Source of the DNA: Bacteroidaceae bacterium
GTDB lineage: Bacteria; Bacteroidota; Bacteroidia; Bacteroidales; Bacteroidaceae
Assembly (NCBI GenBank): GCA_016292045.1
Contig: JAEEZX010000023.1
Location: forward strand, 1-61,848
DNA: 61,848 bases
Reading direction: 5' to 3'
The position numbers were made by a program, and so were the translations under genes. The notes beneath the pieces were generated by a model. It had not been told where the DNA came from and did no database searches. It saw only the letters and a program-made list of their open reading frames with translations. This document shows, in pieces, positions 17,090 through 25,462 of the stretch. Numbering within the stretch: the first letter of the stretch is position 1; each line of letters begins with the position of its first letter.

Positions 17090-17752
17090 ATGAAAAAAGA
17101 CAATTTAAAGTCGCAATATCGTATTAACGGACAGATACGTGCCCGCGAGGTTCGTATTGTAGGTGATGGTGTAGAGAGTCGGGTGGTGAGTCTTTCCAAA
17201 GCACTTGATATGGCATCCTATCAGGGTGTCGATCTTGTTGAAATTTCACCAAACGCGGAGCCTCCCGTTTGCAGGCTTATTGACTACTCGAAGTTTATCT
17301 ACCAGCAGAAGAAACATCAGAAGGAGATAAAGGCTAAGCAAGTGAAGGTTGAAGTCAAGGAAATCCGTTTCGGACCACAGACGGACGACCATGATTATAA
17401 TTTCAAGCTAAAGCATGCGCAGGGCTTCCTTTCAGACGGTGACAAGGTGAAGGCCTATGTGTTCTTCCGTGGACGTTCAATTCTCTTCAAAGAGCAGGGC
17501 GAGGTATTGTTGCTGAGATTTGCTCAGGATTTGGAGGAATACGGAAAGGTGGAGCAAATGCCCCAGCTTGAGGGAAAGCGCATGATTATGTTCATCGCTC
17601 CTAAGAAAGCAACAGGATCAAAGAAGCCTGCTTCAGTAGGTGATGCTGCTGATTCTGAAGACGAAACAGTTGCAGTAAAGCGTCAGCCTCAGCAGAAAGC
17701 GAAAAAGGAATATACTGGTCCGAAAGTTGAAGGCGAAACATTTGATGATTGA
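17090..17752 (+). CDS. infC: Translation initiation factor IF-3
   Basis: 220 residues, longer than the usual ~180 because of a charged C-terminal tail rich in Lys and Gln. The N-terminal domain has [16 protein letters not shown] and [20 protein letters not shown]; the C-terminal domain has [21 protein letters not shown] and [13 protein letters not shown]-3 keeps 30S subunits free and checks the start codon. It starts with ATG rather than the rare AUU used for autoregulation in E. coli, so that control is not expected. It is first of the infC-rpmI-rplT operon. Confidence 0.96.
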   Translation: MKKDNLKSQYRINGQIRAREVRIVGDGVESRVVSLSKALDMASYQGVDLVEISPNAEPPVCRLIDYSKFIYQQKKHQKEIKAKQVKVEVKEIRFGPQTDDHDYNFKLKHAQGFLSDGDKVKAYVFFRGRSILFKEQGEVLLLRFAQDLEEYGKVEQMPQLEGKRMIMFIAPKKATGSKKPASVGDAADSEDETVAVKRQPQQKAKKEYTGPKVEGETFDD

Positions 17753-17821
17753 ATAAAGTGAACGGTGAGCTGCGCTTTTTGGATGCCGGCCACCAAATAT
17801 TAATTAATAAATAATAAAAAA

Positions 17822-18019
17822 ATGCCAAAAGTTAAAACTAATTCCGGTGCTAAGAAGCGTTTTACGCTGACTGGAACAGGCAAGGTAAAGCGTCGTCATG
17901 CTTTCCACAGCCACATCTTGACAAAGAAGACCAAGAAACAGAAGCGCAACCTTGACCACACGGACATCGTTGTGACAGAGAACATGAAACAGGTTCGTGA
18001 CCTTCTGTGTATGCGTTAA
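17822..18019 (+). CDS. rpmI: Ribosomal protein L35
   Basis: 65 residues, basic, with the typical start [13 protein letters not shown] and central [12 protein letters not shown] and KTKKQKR segments. It lies 69 bases after infC in a spacer ending in an A-rich stretch, and 42 bases before rplT. It is a component of the 50S subunit. Confidence 0.96.
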   Translation: MPKVKTNSGAKKRFTLTGTGKVKRRHAFHSHILTKKTKKQKRNLDHTDIVVTENMKQVRDLLCMR

Positions 18020-18061
18020 GGAAGAACCCAATTTATTCACTTTTAATTTTACAGAACTACT

Positions 18062-18409
18062 ATGCCTAGATCAGTAAATCACGTAGCTTCACGTGCTAAG
18101 AGAAAGAAGATATTGGGTTTGACCAGAGGTTACTTTGGCGCCCGTAAGAATGTATGGACCGTTGCCAAGAATACTTGGGAGAAGGGTCTTACTTATGCAT
18201 TCCGTGACCGTCGTAACAAAAAGCGCAACTTCCGTGCTCTTTGGATCCAGCGTATTAATGCCGCAGCTCGTTTGGAAGGTTTGAGCTACAGCCAGTTGAT
18301 GGGTCTGTTGCACAAGGCTGGTATCGAGATCAACCGCAAGGTTCTCGCCGACCTCGCTGTCAACAATCCCGAGGCTTTCAAGGCCATCGTTAAACAAGCT
18401 AGCAAGTAA
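18062..18409 (+). CDS. rplT: Ribosomal protein L20
   Basis: 115 residues, the normal length. [28 protein letters not shown] and the [12 protein letters not shown] segment are diagnostic. It binds 23S rRNA early in 50S assembly and in many bacteria represses its own operon; no clear pseudoknot operator could be recognised here by eye. Last gene of the operon; a strong hairpin follows 12 bases after the stop. Confidence 0.97.
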   Translation: MPRSVNHVASRAKRKKILGLTRGYFGARKNVWTVAKNTWEKGLTYAFRDRRNKKRNFRALWIQRINAAARLEGLSYSQLMGLLHKAGIEINRKVLADLAVNNPEAFKAIVKQASK

Positions 18410-18421
18410 GGAATTTTCAGT

Positions 18422-18450
18422 TATCCCTCGCTTTTCTACAGCGGGGGATA
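18422..18450 (+). terminator. Hairpin after rplT
   Basis: TATCCCTCGC pairs with GCGGGGGATA (one G-T pair) around a nine-base loop, a 10-bp stem. No U-tract follows, so it may be a processing or 3'-stabilising hairpin between rplT and the tRNA rather than a true terminator. Confidence 0.55.
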
Positions 18451-18459
18451 CTTGAAAAA

Positions 18460-18546
18460 GGAGAGATGGCAGAGTGGTCGAATGTACCGCACTCGAAATG
18501 CGGCGTGCTCTTACGGGCACCCAGGGTTCGAATCCCTGTCTCTCCG
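18460..18546 (+). tRNA. tRNA-Ser(CGA)
   Basis: An 87-base cloverleaf. Acceptor GGAGAGA (18460-18466) pairs with TCTCTCC (18539-18545), with discriminator G. Anticodon stem CCGCA/TGCGG encloses loop CTCGAAA with anticodon CGA at 18494-18496, reading UCG. The long variable arm (GTGCTCTTACGGGCAC) is typical of tRNA-Ser, and the T arm is GGGTTCGAATCCC. CCA is not encoded. Confidence 0.96.
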
Positions 18547-18564
18547 CAAAGACAATGAAAAAAG

Positions 18565-18592
18565 ATAGCCTTCGACGAGAAGGCTATTTTTG
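18565..18592 (+). terminator. Rho-independent terminator after tRNA-Ser
   Basis: ATAGCCTTC and GAAGGCTAT form a perfect 9-bp stem with a five-base loop, followed by a run of T. It ends the rplT-tRNA transcript 36 bases before the next gene's start. Confidence 0.85.
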
Positions 18593-18627
18593 TTCCCGTG
18601 TAAACAGGATTCAGTAGATTACCAGAT

Positions 18628-19812
18628 ATGAAAACGGCTATTATCGGAGGTGGCGCGGCAGGCTTTTTCTGTGCGGTTAACATAAAGGAGATGTTGCCGG
18701 AGATGGATGTGGTAATCTTTGAGCGCAGCAGGAAAGTGTTGTCTAAAGTAGCATTCTCCGGAGGTGGACGTTGTAATTGTACCAATTCCTTTGATGGGGT
18801 AAACGACCTTTCCGAGGTATATCCCCGTGGGCATCGTTTAATGAAAAGACTGTTTCATGTGTTTGATTATAATGATGCATATTCATGGTTCGAAAGGCAT
18901 GGTGTCCCGCTCGTAACCCAGGACGATAATTGTGTTTTCCCTGCAGCTCAGGACTCCGGAGTCGTTATTGATTGCTTCCTGACGTATGCGAAACGTTTTG
19001 GCGTAGATATACGAATGGAGCAGAAAGTGGAATCCTTGGATGATGTCAAAGACTTTGATTTTGTCGTAGTTACGACCGGTGGTTCTCCGAGTGGACAGGG
19101 GCTGCGTTGGTTAGGGGAACATGGTCATGAAATAGAATCTCCCGTACCTTCTTTGTTTACGTTTGCCATTAATGACGACCGCATGCATTCGTTGATGGGA
19201 TTGGTGAAGGATGTGGCTGTGCGTATTCCCGGCACAAGGTTTTATTCGGAAGGGCCGATGCTTATTACGCATTGGGGAGTGAGTGGACCTGCTATATTGA
19301 AACTCTCGAGTTATGCAGCAAGGTTTCTTTCGGAGAACGGCTATTCCTGTTCTTTAGGTGTCAACTGGTTGCTGCTGCAAGAATTGGATGCGAGAAGACT
19401 GGTAGACGAAATGATGGAGATGAACGGGAAGAGGCAAGTGTTGTCTTGCGGCATAACTGGCTTTTCCAACCGTCTGTGGCAGTTTGTTGCAGAAAGAGCT
19501 TTGGGAAAAGATTTTCAAAAGCGCTGGGCGGAATTGAATAAAAAGGAAATAAACCGACTGGTGAATACCCTTACAAATGATGTGTATCAAATCTCCGGAC
19601 GTGCAAAATTCAAGGATGAATTTGTTACCTGCGGAGGTGTGTCATTGACTTCTGTTAATCCTTCTACACTCGAGAGCAAACTCGTTCGTCATCTGTATTT
19701 TGCAGGAGAGGTGCTTGACATAGATGGAGTTACCGGAGGTTTTAATTTCCAGGCAGCGTGGACAACGGGTTATGCCGTAGCAAAATCGATATGTCAGGAA
19801 GCCTTGATGTGA
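18628..19812 (+). CDS. HI0933-family flavoprotein (NAD(P)/FAD-dependent oxidoreductase)
   Basis: 394 residues. The N-terminal dinucleotide motif GGGAAGFF and the KVAFSGGGRCNCTN segment identify the HI0933/aminoacetone-oxidase-like flavoprotein family; the C-terminal YFAGEVLDIDGVTGGFNFQAAWTTGY is its FAD-binding end. The substrate in Bacteroidetes is not known. The protein is cytosolic. Its last 19 bases overlap the end of the convergent inositol-monophosphatase-like gene. Confidence 0.88.
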   Translation: MKTAIIGGGAAGFFCAVNIKEMLPEMDVVIFERSRKVLSKVAFSGGGRCNCTNSFDGVNDLSEVYPRGHRLMKRLFHVFDYNDAYSWFERHGVPLVTQDDNCVFPAAQDSGVVIDCFLTYAKRFGVDIRMEQKVESLDDVKDFDFVVVTTGGSPSGQGLRWLGEHGHEIESPVPSLFTFAINDDRMHSLMGLVKDVAVRIPGTRFYSEGPMLITHWGVSGPAILKLSSYAARFLSENGYSCSLGVNWLLLQELDARRLVDEMMEMNGKRQVLSCGITGFSNRLWQFVAERALGKDFQKRWAELNKKEINRLVNTLTNDVYQISGRAKFKDEFVTCGGVSLTSVNPSTLESKLVRHLYFAGEVLDIDGVTGGFNFQAAWTTGYAVAKSICQEALM

Positions 19813-20591
19813 TGGCTTACTATCTCCACAAGACGTGCCAGGTTTTCTTTTGTGTTCGCTGCTAATACACCAGAAGGCTTGGTTGGGTCAAGAGGTTTGC
19901 CCTGCAGGTTGGAGATATATCCTCCGGCCTCAAACAGTATTAAAAGAGAAGCTGCATAGTCCCACGGGGAAAGACAATATTCGAAGTAAAGCTCTATGTT
20001 GCCATTGGCGAGGTAACATAATTCTGGCGCAGCAGCTCCAAAACGTCGCACATCGTTGGATTGCATATAAGTTTCCAGAATGATATCAGAGCAAACTTTT
20101 GCATTTTCCTTGTGATACACGCACATTGCAGTACACATTATGCTGTTTGCAAAGTTGCGAGACGAAACATGAATGGGCTTCCCGTTGAGCCATGCTCCTT
20201 TGCCTCTCTGTGCGGAGAAGCACTCGTCAGTGCGAGGCAGGTACACAACTCCCAGTTCTATCTGTCCGTTCAGTTGCAATCCCACGGAAATGGCGCATTC
20301 CCGTATGCCACGCGCATAATTGGCAGTTCCGTCTATAGGATCAATAATCCATACCGCAGATGTTTCCGGTGATTTCTCTTCCTGACAGACGACATCTTCC
20401 TCTTCACACAGGAACTGTGATTCCGGCATGAGGGCAGACAAACGTGAAATCAATGCTTCTTGCACAGCAATATCAGAAGACGTTACGATATTTGCAACGC
20501 CGTCTTTTTCCATAATCTCAAAATCAGAAGATGATTTTACAACGAGGCAGGAAACCTCTTTTACAATATCTATAAGTGTTTGAAGTTCCAT
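19794..20591 (-). CDS. Inositol monophosphatase family protein
   Basis: 265 residues from the ATG at 20591; upstream in-frame codons cross the promoter and are excluded. Metal-binding motifs are present: CEEED (near 70), WIIDPIDGTANYARG (about 90-104) and the C-terminal WDYAASLLILFEAGG. The family includes inositol-1-phosphatase (SuhB) and 3',5'-bisphosphate nucleotidase (CysQ); the sequence alone does not decide which. It overlaps the HI0933-like gene tail to tail by 19 bases. Confidence 0.88.
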   Translation of the reverse strand: MELQTLIDIVKEVSCLVVKSSSDFEIMEKDGVANIVTSSDIAVQEALISRLSALMPESQFLCEEEDVVCQEEKSPETSAVWIIDPIDGTANYARGIRECAISVGLQLNGQIELGVVYLPRTDECFSAQRGKGAWLNGKPIHVSSRNFANSIMCTAMCVYHKENAKVCSDIILETYMQSNDVRRFGAAAPELCYLANGNIELYFEYCLSPWDYAASLLILFEAGGYISNLQGKPLDPTKPSGVLAANTKENLARLVEIVSHHIKAS

Positions 20592-20599
20592 ATCTGTAT

Positions 20600-20608
20600 G
20601 CAAAAATA
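20600..20608 (-). promoter_or_regulatory. -7 element for the monophosphatase gene
   Basis: TATTTTTGC on the minus strand, nine bases before the chosen ATG, so the leader is very short. The short distance supports the start at 20591. Confidence 0.5.
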
Positions 20609-20672
20609 TAAAAAAAGAAGGAGAAGTGTGAGTAGTGTTGCTTTTTTCTTTATGATTTTGTGAATAATGTTG

Positions 20673-20680
20673 TATCTTTG
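20673..20680 (+). promoter_or_regulatory. -7 element for the small lipoprotein
   Basis: TATCTTTG, 33 bases before the ATG at 20714, divergent from the monophosphatase promoter. Confidence 0.55.
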
Positions 20681-20713
20681 TAAACACAAGTAGAATCAAA
20701 AGTAAGAAATGCT

Positions 20714-21004
20714 ATGAAAAACGTGATGTTTCTATTCGGTTTTGCGTTATTGCTGATGACAGGTTGTAAAGATGCAGAGACGAATGATAAAGGCAAGGCT
20801 GAACCGGAGGTTATGAAAGCAAAAATAGGTGACGGTACTTCTATGCACAATCTGATGCTTGTTAACGGTGATGACACCCTGTGTCTGGTGATGGATGACA
20901 GCACGGTGTGCAACACAGATTTGGTTGTAGGCAAGACCGTGGTTGTGACGATATGCGAACGGGATGGGGCTCTGGCCGCAGCAACCGTCAATGAGGCAAA
21001 GTAA
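20714..21004 (+). CDS. Small lipoprotein, unknown
   Basis: 96 residues with a signal peptide ending LLMTGC (lipidated Cys18), a short charged linker, and a compact domain with strands around LMLVNGDDTLCLVMDD and GKTVVVTICERDG, probably a small beta barrel. No family recognised. The next gene starts 23 bases downstream, so they may share a transcript. Confidence 0.7.
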   Translation: MKNVMFLFGFALLLMTGCKDAETNDKGKAEPEVMKAKIGDGTSMHNLMLVNGDDTLCLVMDDSTVCNTDLVVGKTVVVTICERDGALAAATVNEAK

Positions 21005-21027
21005 GTGTTGGGCGTAGAATTTAGGTG

Positions 21028-21936
21028 ATGCGACTGTACGTTTTCAATCCGGAAAACGATATGGCCCTTGCAAACGGGTCTGCAGGATACGTACCACCAG
21101 CGCCTATTCGCAAATTTCGTGAAGACAATTGGACTCTGCCAAAGATATGGGCAGGAGAAAATGATGTTGTTTGGGACGGAAAAGAAAGTCTCTGTGATTA
21201 TGATATTACGGAGGTTTATCCCTGGGGGTGGTCAAGGGCGATTGTACATGAGCTGCTAAAGGCCGGAGTTAGAAGGGAAGCGATGCCTTCTGATGAGTGG
21301 ATTTGTAATATTAAAAATCTGTCATCTAGAGAGTTTGCTGCTAGAATTCAACAAGAACTTAAACTTAACGTTGCTGTGTGCCAAACTTGGGAACAGGTTG
21401 AATTGTTCGTAAGAAAACACGGGCGTAGTGTAATGAAAACGTTATGGAGCAGTAGTGGCAAGGGACTGATGATGACAGATGCGAACAATGCCAGAGCATG
21501 GATGGAAAATGCCGTAGCACGTGATGGGGCTGTTGTGTGTGAGCTTTGGATGGATAAGGAACTCGATTTTGCCTTGGAGTTTTATATATACAAAGACGGG
21601 ACGCCTGTTTATGAGGGTTTGTCAATTTTCAATACTGCTGCTACAGGGCGTTTTCTGGGACAAGACTGCCGTTCCGAATCTAAAAGGAAACAACTGTTAT
21701 TAACAAAGGTTGAAGAAGAGGAACTGAATACACTTATAGAATGGTGGCGCAGCCGTTTGATGTCTTCGGATATAAGGGCATTTGGATACTATGGACCCAT
21801 GGGGATTGATATGCTTGTCGATAGTGCGGGAAGAATAAACCCGTGTGTTGAGATTAATTGGCGTATGACAATGGGACATGTGTCAATTTGGTGTGATAAA
21901 ACACAAAAAAATGCAGATATTTTGAACTTTTTTTGA
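21028..21936 (+). CDS. Hypothetical protein with ATP-grasp-like C-terminus
   Basis: 302 residues; ATG at 21028 preferred to the adjacent GTG at 21025. The N-terminus MRLYVFNPENDMALANG is characteristic of an unnamed Bacteroidales family. VMKTLWSSSGKGLMM looks like the ATP-grasp glycine loop with its lysine, and GIDMLVDSAGRINPCVEINWRMTMG looks like the D...E-x-N-x-R metal-binding end, so an ATP-dependent ligase is plausible. The substrate is unknown and the ATP-grasp assignment is inference. Confidence 0.65.
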   Translation: MRLYVFNPENDMALANGSAGYVPPAPIRKFREDNWTLPKIWAGENDVVWDGKESLCDYDITEVYPWGWSRAIVHELLKAGVRREAMPSDEWICNIKNLSSREFAARIQQELKLNVAVCQTWEQVELFVRKHGRSVMKTLWSSSGKGLMMTDANNARAWMENAVARDGAVVCELWMDKELDFALEFYIYKDGTPVYEGLSIFNTAATGRFLGQDCRSESKRKQLLLTKVEEEELNTLIEWWRSRLMSSDIRAFGYYGPMGIDMLVDSAGRINPCVEINWRMTMGHVSIWCDKTQKNADILNFF

Positions 21937-21967
21937 CATCATGGGTGCGGGAATAAGTTTTTTTTGC

Positions 21968-21976
21968 TATTTTTGC
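21968..21976 (+). promoter_or_regulatory. -7 element for the outer-membrane protein operon
   Basis: TATTTTTGC, 44 bases upstream of the ATG at 22021. It lies upstream of the first methionine of the longer open frame's signal-less extension and supports the later start. Confidence 0.55.
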
Positions 21977-22020
21977 ATGTGAAATGTATGTATATTAACA
22001 AAAATTATCATATCAATACC

Positions 22021-22770
22021 ATGTTTAGAAAAATTAAATGGATGCTGCCTGTCTTGCTGTTTGGCATGTGTACGGCAGTTAACGCAAAGCTGATTGAAGA
22101 CACAGAGAAGGGTTACAACCGTTTCCAACTTGACTACAATGGTACATGGTGGACAGGTAGCGCAACAGGTATGGGCGGCAGTCAGTTCCAGAAGACTGCT
22201 CCGGTAACGAACGATAAGGATTTGTTCTGGGGCTTCGATGCCACTTATTTGAGAGGTATAAGGTTGACGAAGTCTGTGCCTCTGTTCCTTGAGGTGGGAG
22301 CTTCTCTGGTGTATAGCAGTATTGACAACGAGGAGAGCAATCCCTTGAATGCTCTGGATGAAGACAGGTGTGACGTGACGGTTCGTATGTTGTCTTTTGA
22401 GGTGCCAGTATTCTTGACATATCGTTTCAAGTTTGAAAACGGTTTTCACGTATCTCCTTTCATTGGTGCTAAGTTCCGTGCCAACGCAATGATGAGACTG
22501 GCTTATGTAAAGTCTGTACGTGGAGAAAAGTTTGAGACAAATAATCTTTTTGATACAGAAAGTTATACATACGACGGTGAGGAGTTCTCGTCAAAGTATC
22601 GCCGTTTTCAGGCATGTGGTGAGGTTGGCGTTAATTTCGGATATAAGATGCTGAACCTCAAGTTGTCATACTTCTACAACAGTCCTATTTACAAAGGAGA
22701 AGATACCTCTCACGCTGATCTGTCTTGTGCTCAGCAGGGTATCATTGCCGGTGTAGGTGTTGTATTTTAA
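22021..22770 (+). CDS. Outer-membrane beta-barrel protein (PorT-like family)
   Basis: 249 residues from the ATG at 22021, which starts a clean signal peptide (MFRKIKWMLPVLLFGMCTAVNA, cleavage after residue 22). The mature part alternates polar and hydrophobic residues in strands rich in Tyr, Phe and Gly, with FLTYRFKFENGFHVSPFIGAKF typical of small Bacteroidetes barrels, and ends VGVVF, a terminal-Phe outer-membrane signature. It is probably an eight-stranded barrel. Its stop overlaps the start of the glycosyltransferase (TAATG). Confidence 0.8.
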   Translation: MFRKIKWMLPVLLFGMCTAVNAKLIEDTEKGYNRFQLDYNGTWWTGSATGMGGSQFQKTAPVTNDKDLFWGFDATYLRGIRLTKSVPLFLEVGASLVYSSIDNEESNPLNALDEDRCDVTVRMLSFEVPVFLTYRFKFENGFHVSPFIGAKFRANAMMRLAYVKSVRGEKFETNNLFDTESYTYDGEEFSSKYRRFQACGEVGVNFGYKMLNLKLSYFYNSPIYKGEDTSHADLSCAQQGIIAGVGVVF

Positions 22771-23783
22771 TGATTTCTGACATGGCGGCTTTGGCCATTG
22801 TCATACTGAATTGGAATGGGCAGGAGATGCTGGAGCGTTTCCTGCCCTCTGTTTTGCAGAATTCTAAGGGTGCTGACATCTATGTAGCAGATAACGGCAG
22901 TACGGATAAAAGTGTTGAATTGTTGCGAACAAAATTTCCTGATGCAAAGATTATTGAATTAGACAAAAATTACGGTTTTGCAGAAGGTTACAATCAGGCT
23001 TTAAGCCGTTTGAGGGACTATACCTATTATCTTTTACTCAACAGTGATGTGGAAGTGAGGCCGGGATGGCTTACTGCAATGATGAATTACATGGATGAGC
23101 ACCCGGAAGTGGGAGCGTGCCAGCCAAAGTTGCTATGTCAATGGAATCCCACACATTTTGAGTATGCCGGTGCAGCAGGTGGTTATATAGACGCCCTGGG
23201 ATATCCGTATTGTCGCGGCAGGATATTTGGTACGGTGGAGAAGGATGAGGGCCAGTATGATACTGTTGCGGAGGTTCATTGGGCTTCAGGAGCGGCACTT
23301 TTTGTGCGTAGAGAGGATTTTTGGAATGTCGGAGGATTGGACGGCTCTTTCTTTGCACATCAGGAGGAAATAGATCTTTGTTGGCGATTGTGGAGAAACG
23401 GGAAGAAGGTGGTGTGTGTCCCCCAAAGTGTTGTCTACCATCTTGGCGGGGGTACACTTCCAAAAGGCAATCCCCGAAAGACGTATCTCAACTTTCGCAA
23501 CAATATGTGGCTTTTGATGAAGAATCTGCCGGAATCAGATTATCGCAGGGTAATGAGATGGCGTCTGCTGCTGGATGCCGTTGCCTCGTTGCAGATGCTT
23601 CTCACCGGGCAATTCCAGAGCGCGTGTGCTGTGTGGCGTGCACGCCGTGATGCCTGTAAGTGTCGTAAGCAATATCAAAGGTCCGCTGCTTCGGAGCATA
23701 GCATCACACTCAGGCCCAATAGCCTGTTGTGGGCTTATTATATTAAAGGAAAGAAAAAATACTCGGATTTATATAGACAATGA
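22770..23783 (+). CDS. Family 2 glycosyltransferase
   Basis: 337 residues starting in the TAATG overlap at 22770; an ATG at 22782 is an alternative. LAIVILNWNGQEML, VADNGSTDKSVELL, NSDVEVRPGWL (DxD-like metal site) and FFAHQEEIDLCWRLWRNG are the motifs of rhamnosyl- or galactosyl-type GT2 enzymes that decorate surface glycans. There is no membrane anchor in the core; a basic C-terminal tail may sit at the inner membrane. It overlaps the ATPase gene by ATGA, so four genes from 22021 to 25462 look co-transcribed. Confidence 0.9.
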   Translation: MISDMAALAIVILNWNGQEMLERFLPSVLQNSKGADIYVADNGSTDKSVELLRTKFPDAKIIELDKNYGFAEGYNQALSRLRDYTYYLLLNSDVEVRPGWLTAMMNYMDEHPEVGACQPKLLCQWNPTHFEYAGAAGGYIDALGYPYCRGRIFGTVEKDEGQYDTVAEVHWASGAALFVRREDFWNVGGLDGSFFAHQEEIDLCWRLWRNGKKVVCVPQSVVYHLGGGTLPKGNPRKTYLNFRNNMWLLMKNLPESDYRRVMRWRLLLDAVASLQMLLTGQFQSACAVWRARRDACKCRKQYQRSAASEHSITLRPNSLLWAYYIKGKKKYSDLYRQ

Positions 23784-24451
23784 AGGGCAAGTGGATTGAG
23801 AAGGTTATAATCGATGCTCTGTGGAGTGGAAAGCATCGTGTGGAGTGGACGTTGAGAGAAGATGTTAATGTTCTCAGCGGTGTTAACGGGGTGGGTAAGT
23901 CCACCATCATCAGACGTTTGGAGGAGGGGCTTGCCGGGAAGACGGAATCTGTGCATATCACGTACAAACCGAAAGAGGCCCAGAGTGTGTGCTACAATGT
24001 GGTGAGGGGATATGAACCTCAGGCCATCACTCGTGAATTGCTTCTCAAGGTTGCTCATGTGATAGAAGAAATGGAGGATAACGAAAGTAATGCGTTTCTT
24101 GACATCATAGATTCTCTGTTGGAAGCCACCGGCAAGACAATTGTTCGCAACAGTGCGGAGCCGCGTTTCAACCATGAAGGAGAAATCCTGACTTTAGAGC
24201 AGCTCTCCAACGGTGAAAGGCAGATGCTGTACATCCTGTTCACGATACTTTCCCAGAACAAGGAACCGGGGGTGCTTCTTATGGACGAACCGGAAATATC
24301 CTTGCACATAGAATGGCAGCAACGCCTCATTTCTCTAATCCGTCAGATTAATCCGAATGTGCAGGTAATTCTTACGACCCATTCGCCTGCGGTAATAATG
24401 GACGGATGGACGGATTGTGTGACAGACGCATCGGAAATCATTGTGAACTGA
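23780..24451 (+). CDS. ABC/AAA15-type ATPase, partner of DUF4435 protein
   Basis: 223 residues, a minimal SMC/OLD-like ATPase: Walker A GVNGVGKST (34-42), signature LSNGE (142-146), Walker B VLLMDEP (165-171) and switch histidine H201 in THSP. It has no coiled-coil arm and is shorter than AriA of PARIS or full OLD ATPases. The next gene encodes a DUF4435 TOPRIM-like protein six bases downstream. ATPase plus DUF4435 is the composition of PARIS (AriA/AriB) anti-phage systems, yet this pair sits in a core-looking locus next to trkA and dxs and may be a housekeeping relative. Confidence 0.85.
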   Translation: MKGKWIEKVIIDALWSGKHRVEWTLREDVNVLSGVNGVGKSTIIRRLEEGLAGKTESVHITYKPKEAQSVCYNVVRGYEPQAITRELLLKVAHVIEEMEDNESNAFLDIIDSLLEATGKTIVRNSAEPRFNHEGEILTLEQLSNGERQMLYILFTILSQNKEPGVLLMDEPEISLHIEWQQRLISLIRQINPNVQVILTTHSPAVIMDGWTDCVTDASEIIVN

Positions 24452-24457
24452 TTTGCT

Positions 24458-25462
24458 GTGAAACGTCTCACCGATAACCTTAACAGCGACTATATCGCGT
24501 CTGCTAACCGTCTCCGTCCCAAGGGGGCAAGGAAGCGTATTGTTGCTTATGTGGAGAGTTATGAGGATATTTCCTTCTGGCGCAATGTCCTTGATGAGTG
24601 GGAGACGGATGAGTTTTATTTTGAGGTGATGCTGCCGTCTCGCACTACGCTTGGAAAGGGGAAGAAGACGGCTTTGATGAACGACCTCGGCAAGGGACTC
24701 GGGCAATGGATGATAGCTTGTGTGGATGCTGATATGGATTGGCTCCTGCAAGGACATACCGTCATGAGTCGTATGTTATGTGATTCTCATTATGTGATGC
24801 ATACTTATGCCTATGCTATCGAGAATCTGCAATGTTGGGCACCGGCTTTGCATTCTGCATGCACTATGGCGACGCTCAATGACCATGAGTTGCTGGATAT
24901 AGTGCAGTTTATGGAAGAATACTCCCGTATTATATGGCCGTTGCTGGTGTGGCTCGTGTGGTGTTATCGAAACGATCATTACAATCGCTTCTCTCTGATG
25001 GATATGTCATCGATAGTGTCTTTCCGTGAGGTCAATCCTTATCATGTGGAGCAGACATTGGAACATGTGCGCAAGCAGGTGAATCGCCGTATAGCCTGGC
25101 TACAGCATAATTTTCCCGAGGCAAAGGGCAGTTATCCGAAAGTAAGGGAGAATCTTCTTCAGATGGGACTGACGCCGGAGACGAGTTATATGTACATTCA
25201 CGGACACAGTTTGTGGGATGGGGTAGTGATGCCTCTCTTGGAACCTGTGTGTGTGATGCTGCGTCGTTATCGTGAGAAGGAGATACAGCGTCTTGCGGAA
25301 CATAATACACAGCGACAGAACGAACTCTCTGCATATCAGCATGCGCAGAGCCCTCTCGATGTTGTTTTGCGTAAAGGTACGGCTTACAAGCAGTCTCCTC
25401 AATATCAGTGGATAAGTGCAGACTTAAGACGACTGATGACAGAGGTGGAAGCAGCAAAATAG
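24458..25462 (+). CDS. DUF4435 (TOPRIM-like, OLD/AriB-type) protein
   Basis: 334 residues from a GTG at 24458. The N-terminal third matches DUF4435: RIVAYVESYEDISFW gives the acidic E33 of a TOPRIM fold and IACVDADMDWLL gives the D90-x-D92 pair. The remainder is mostly helical with a basic, Gln-rich end. In PARIS the DUF4435 partner is a nuclease unleashed by its ATPase. Here the catalytic acids look intact, so nuclease activity is possible but unproved. The 3' end overlaps the convergent trkA by 58 bases. Confidence 0.75.
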   Translation: MKRLTDNLNSDYIASANRLRPKGARKRIVAYVESYEDISFWRNVLDEWETDEFYFEVMLPSRTTLGKGKKTALMNDLGKGLGQWMIACVDADMDWLLQGHTVMSRMLCDSHYVMHTYAYAIENLQCWAPALHSACTMATLNDHELLDIVQFMEEYSRIIWPLLVWLVWCYRNDHYNRFSLMDMSSIVSFREVNPYHVEQTLEHVRKQVNRRIAWLQHNFPEAKGSYPKVRENLLQMGLTPETSYMYIHGHSLWDGVVMPLLEPVCVMLRRYREKEIQRLAEHNTQRQNELSAYQHAQSPLDVVLRKGTAYKQSPQYQWISADLRRLMTEVEAAK

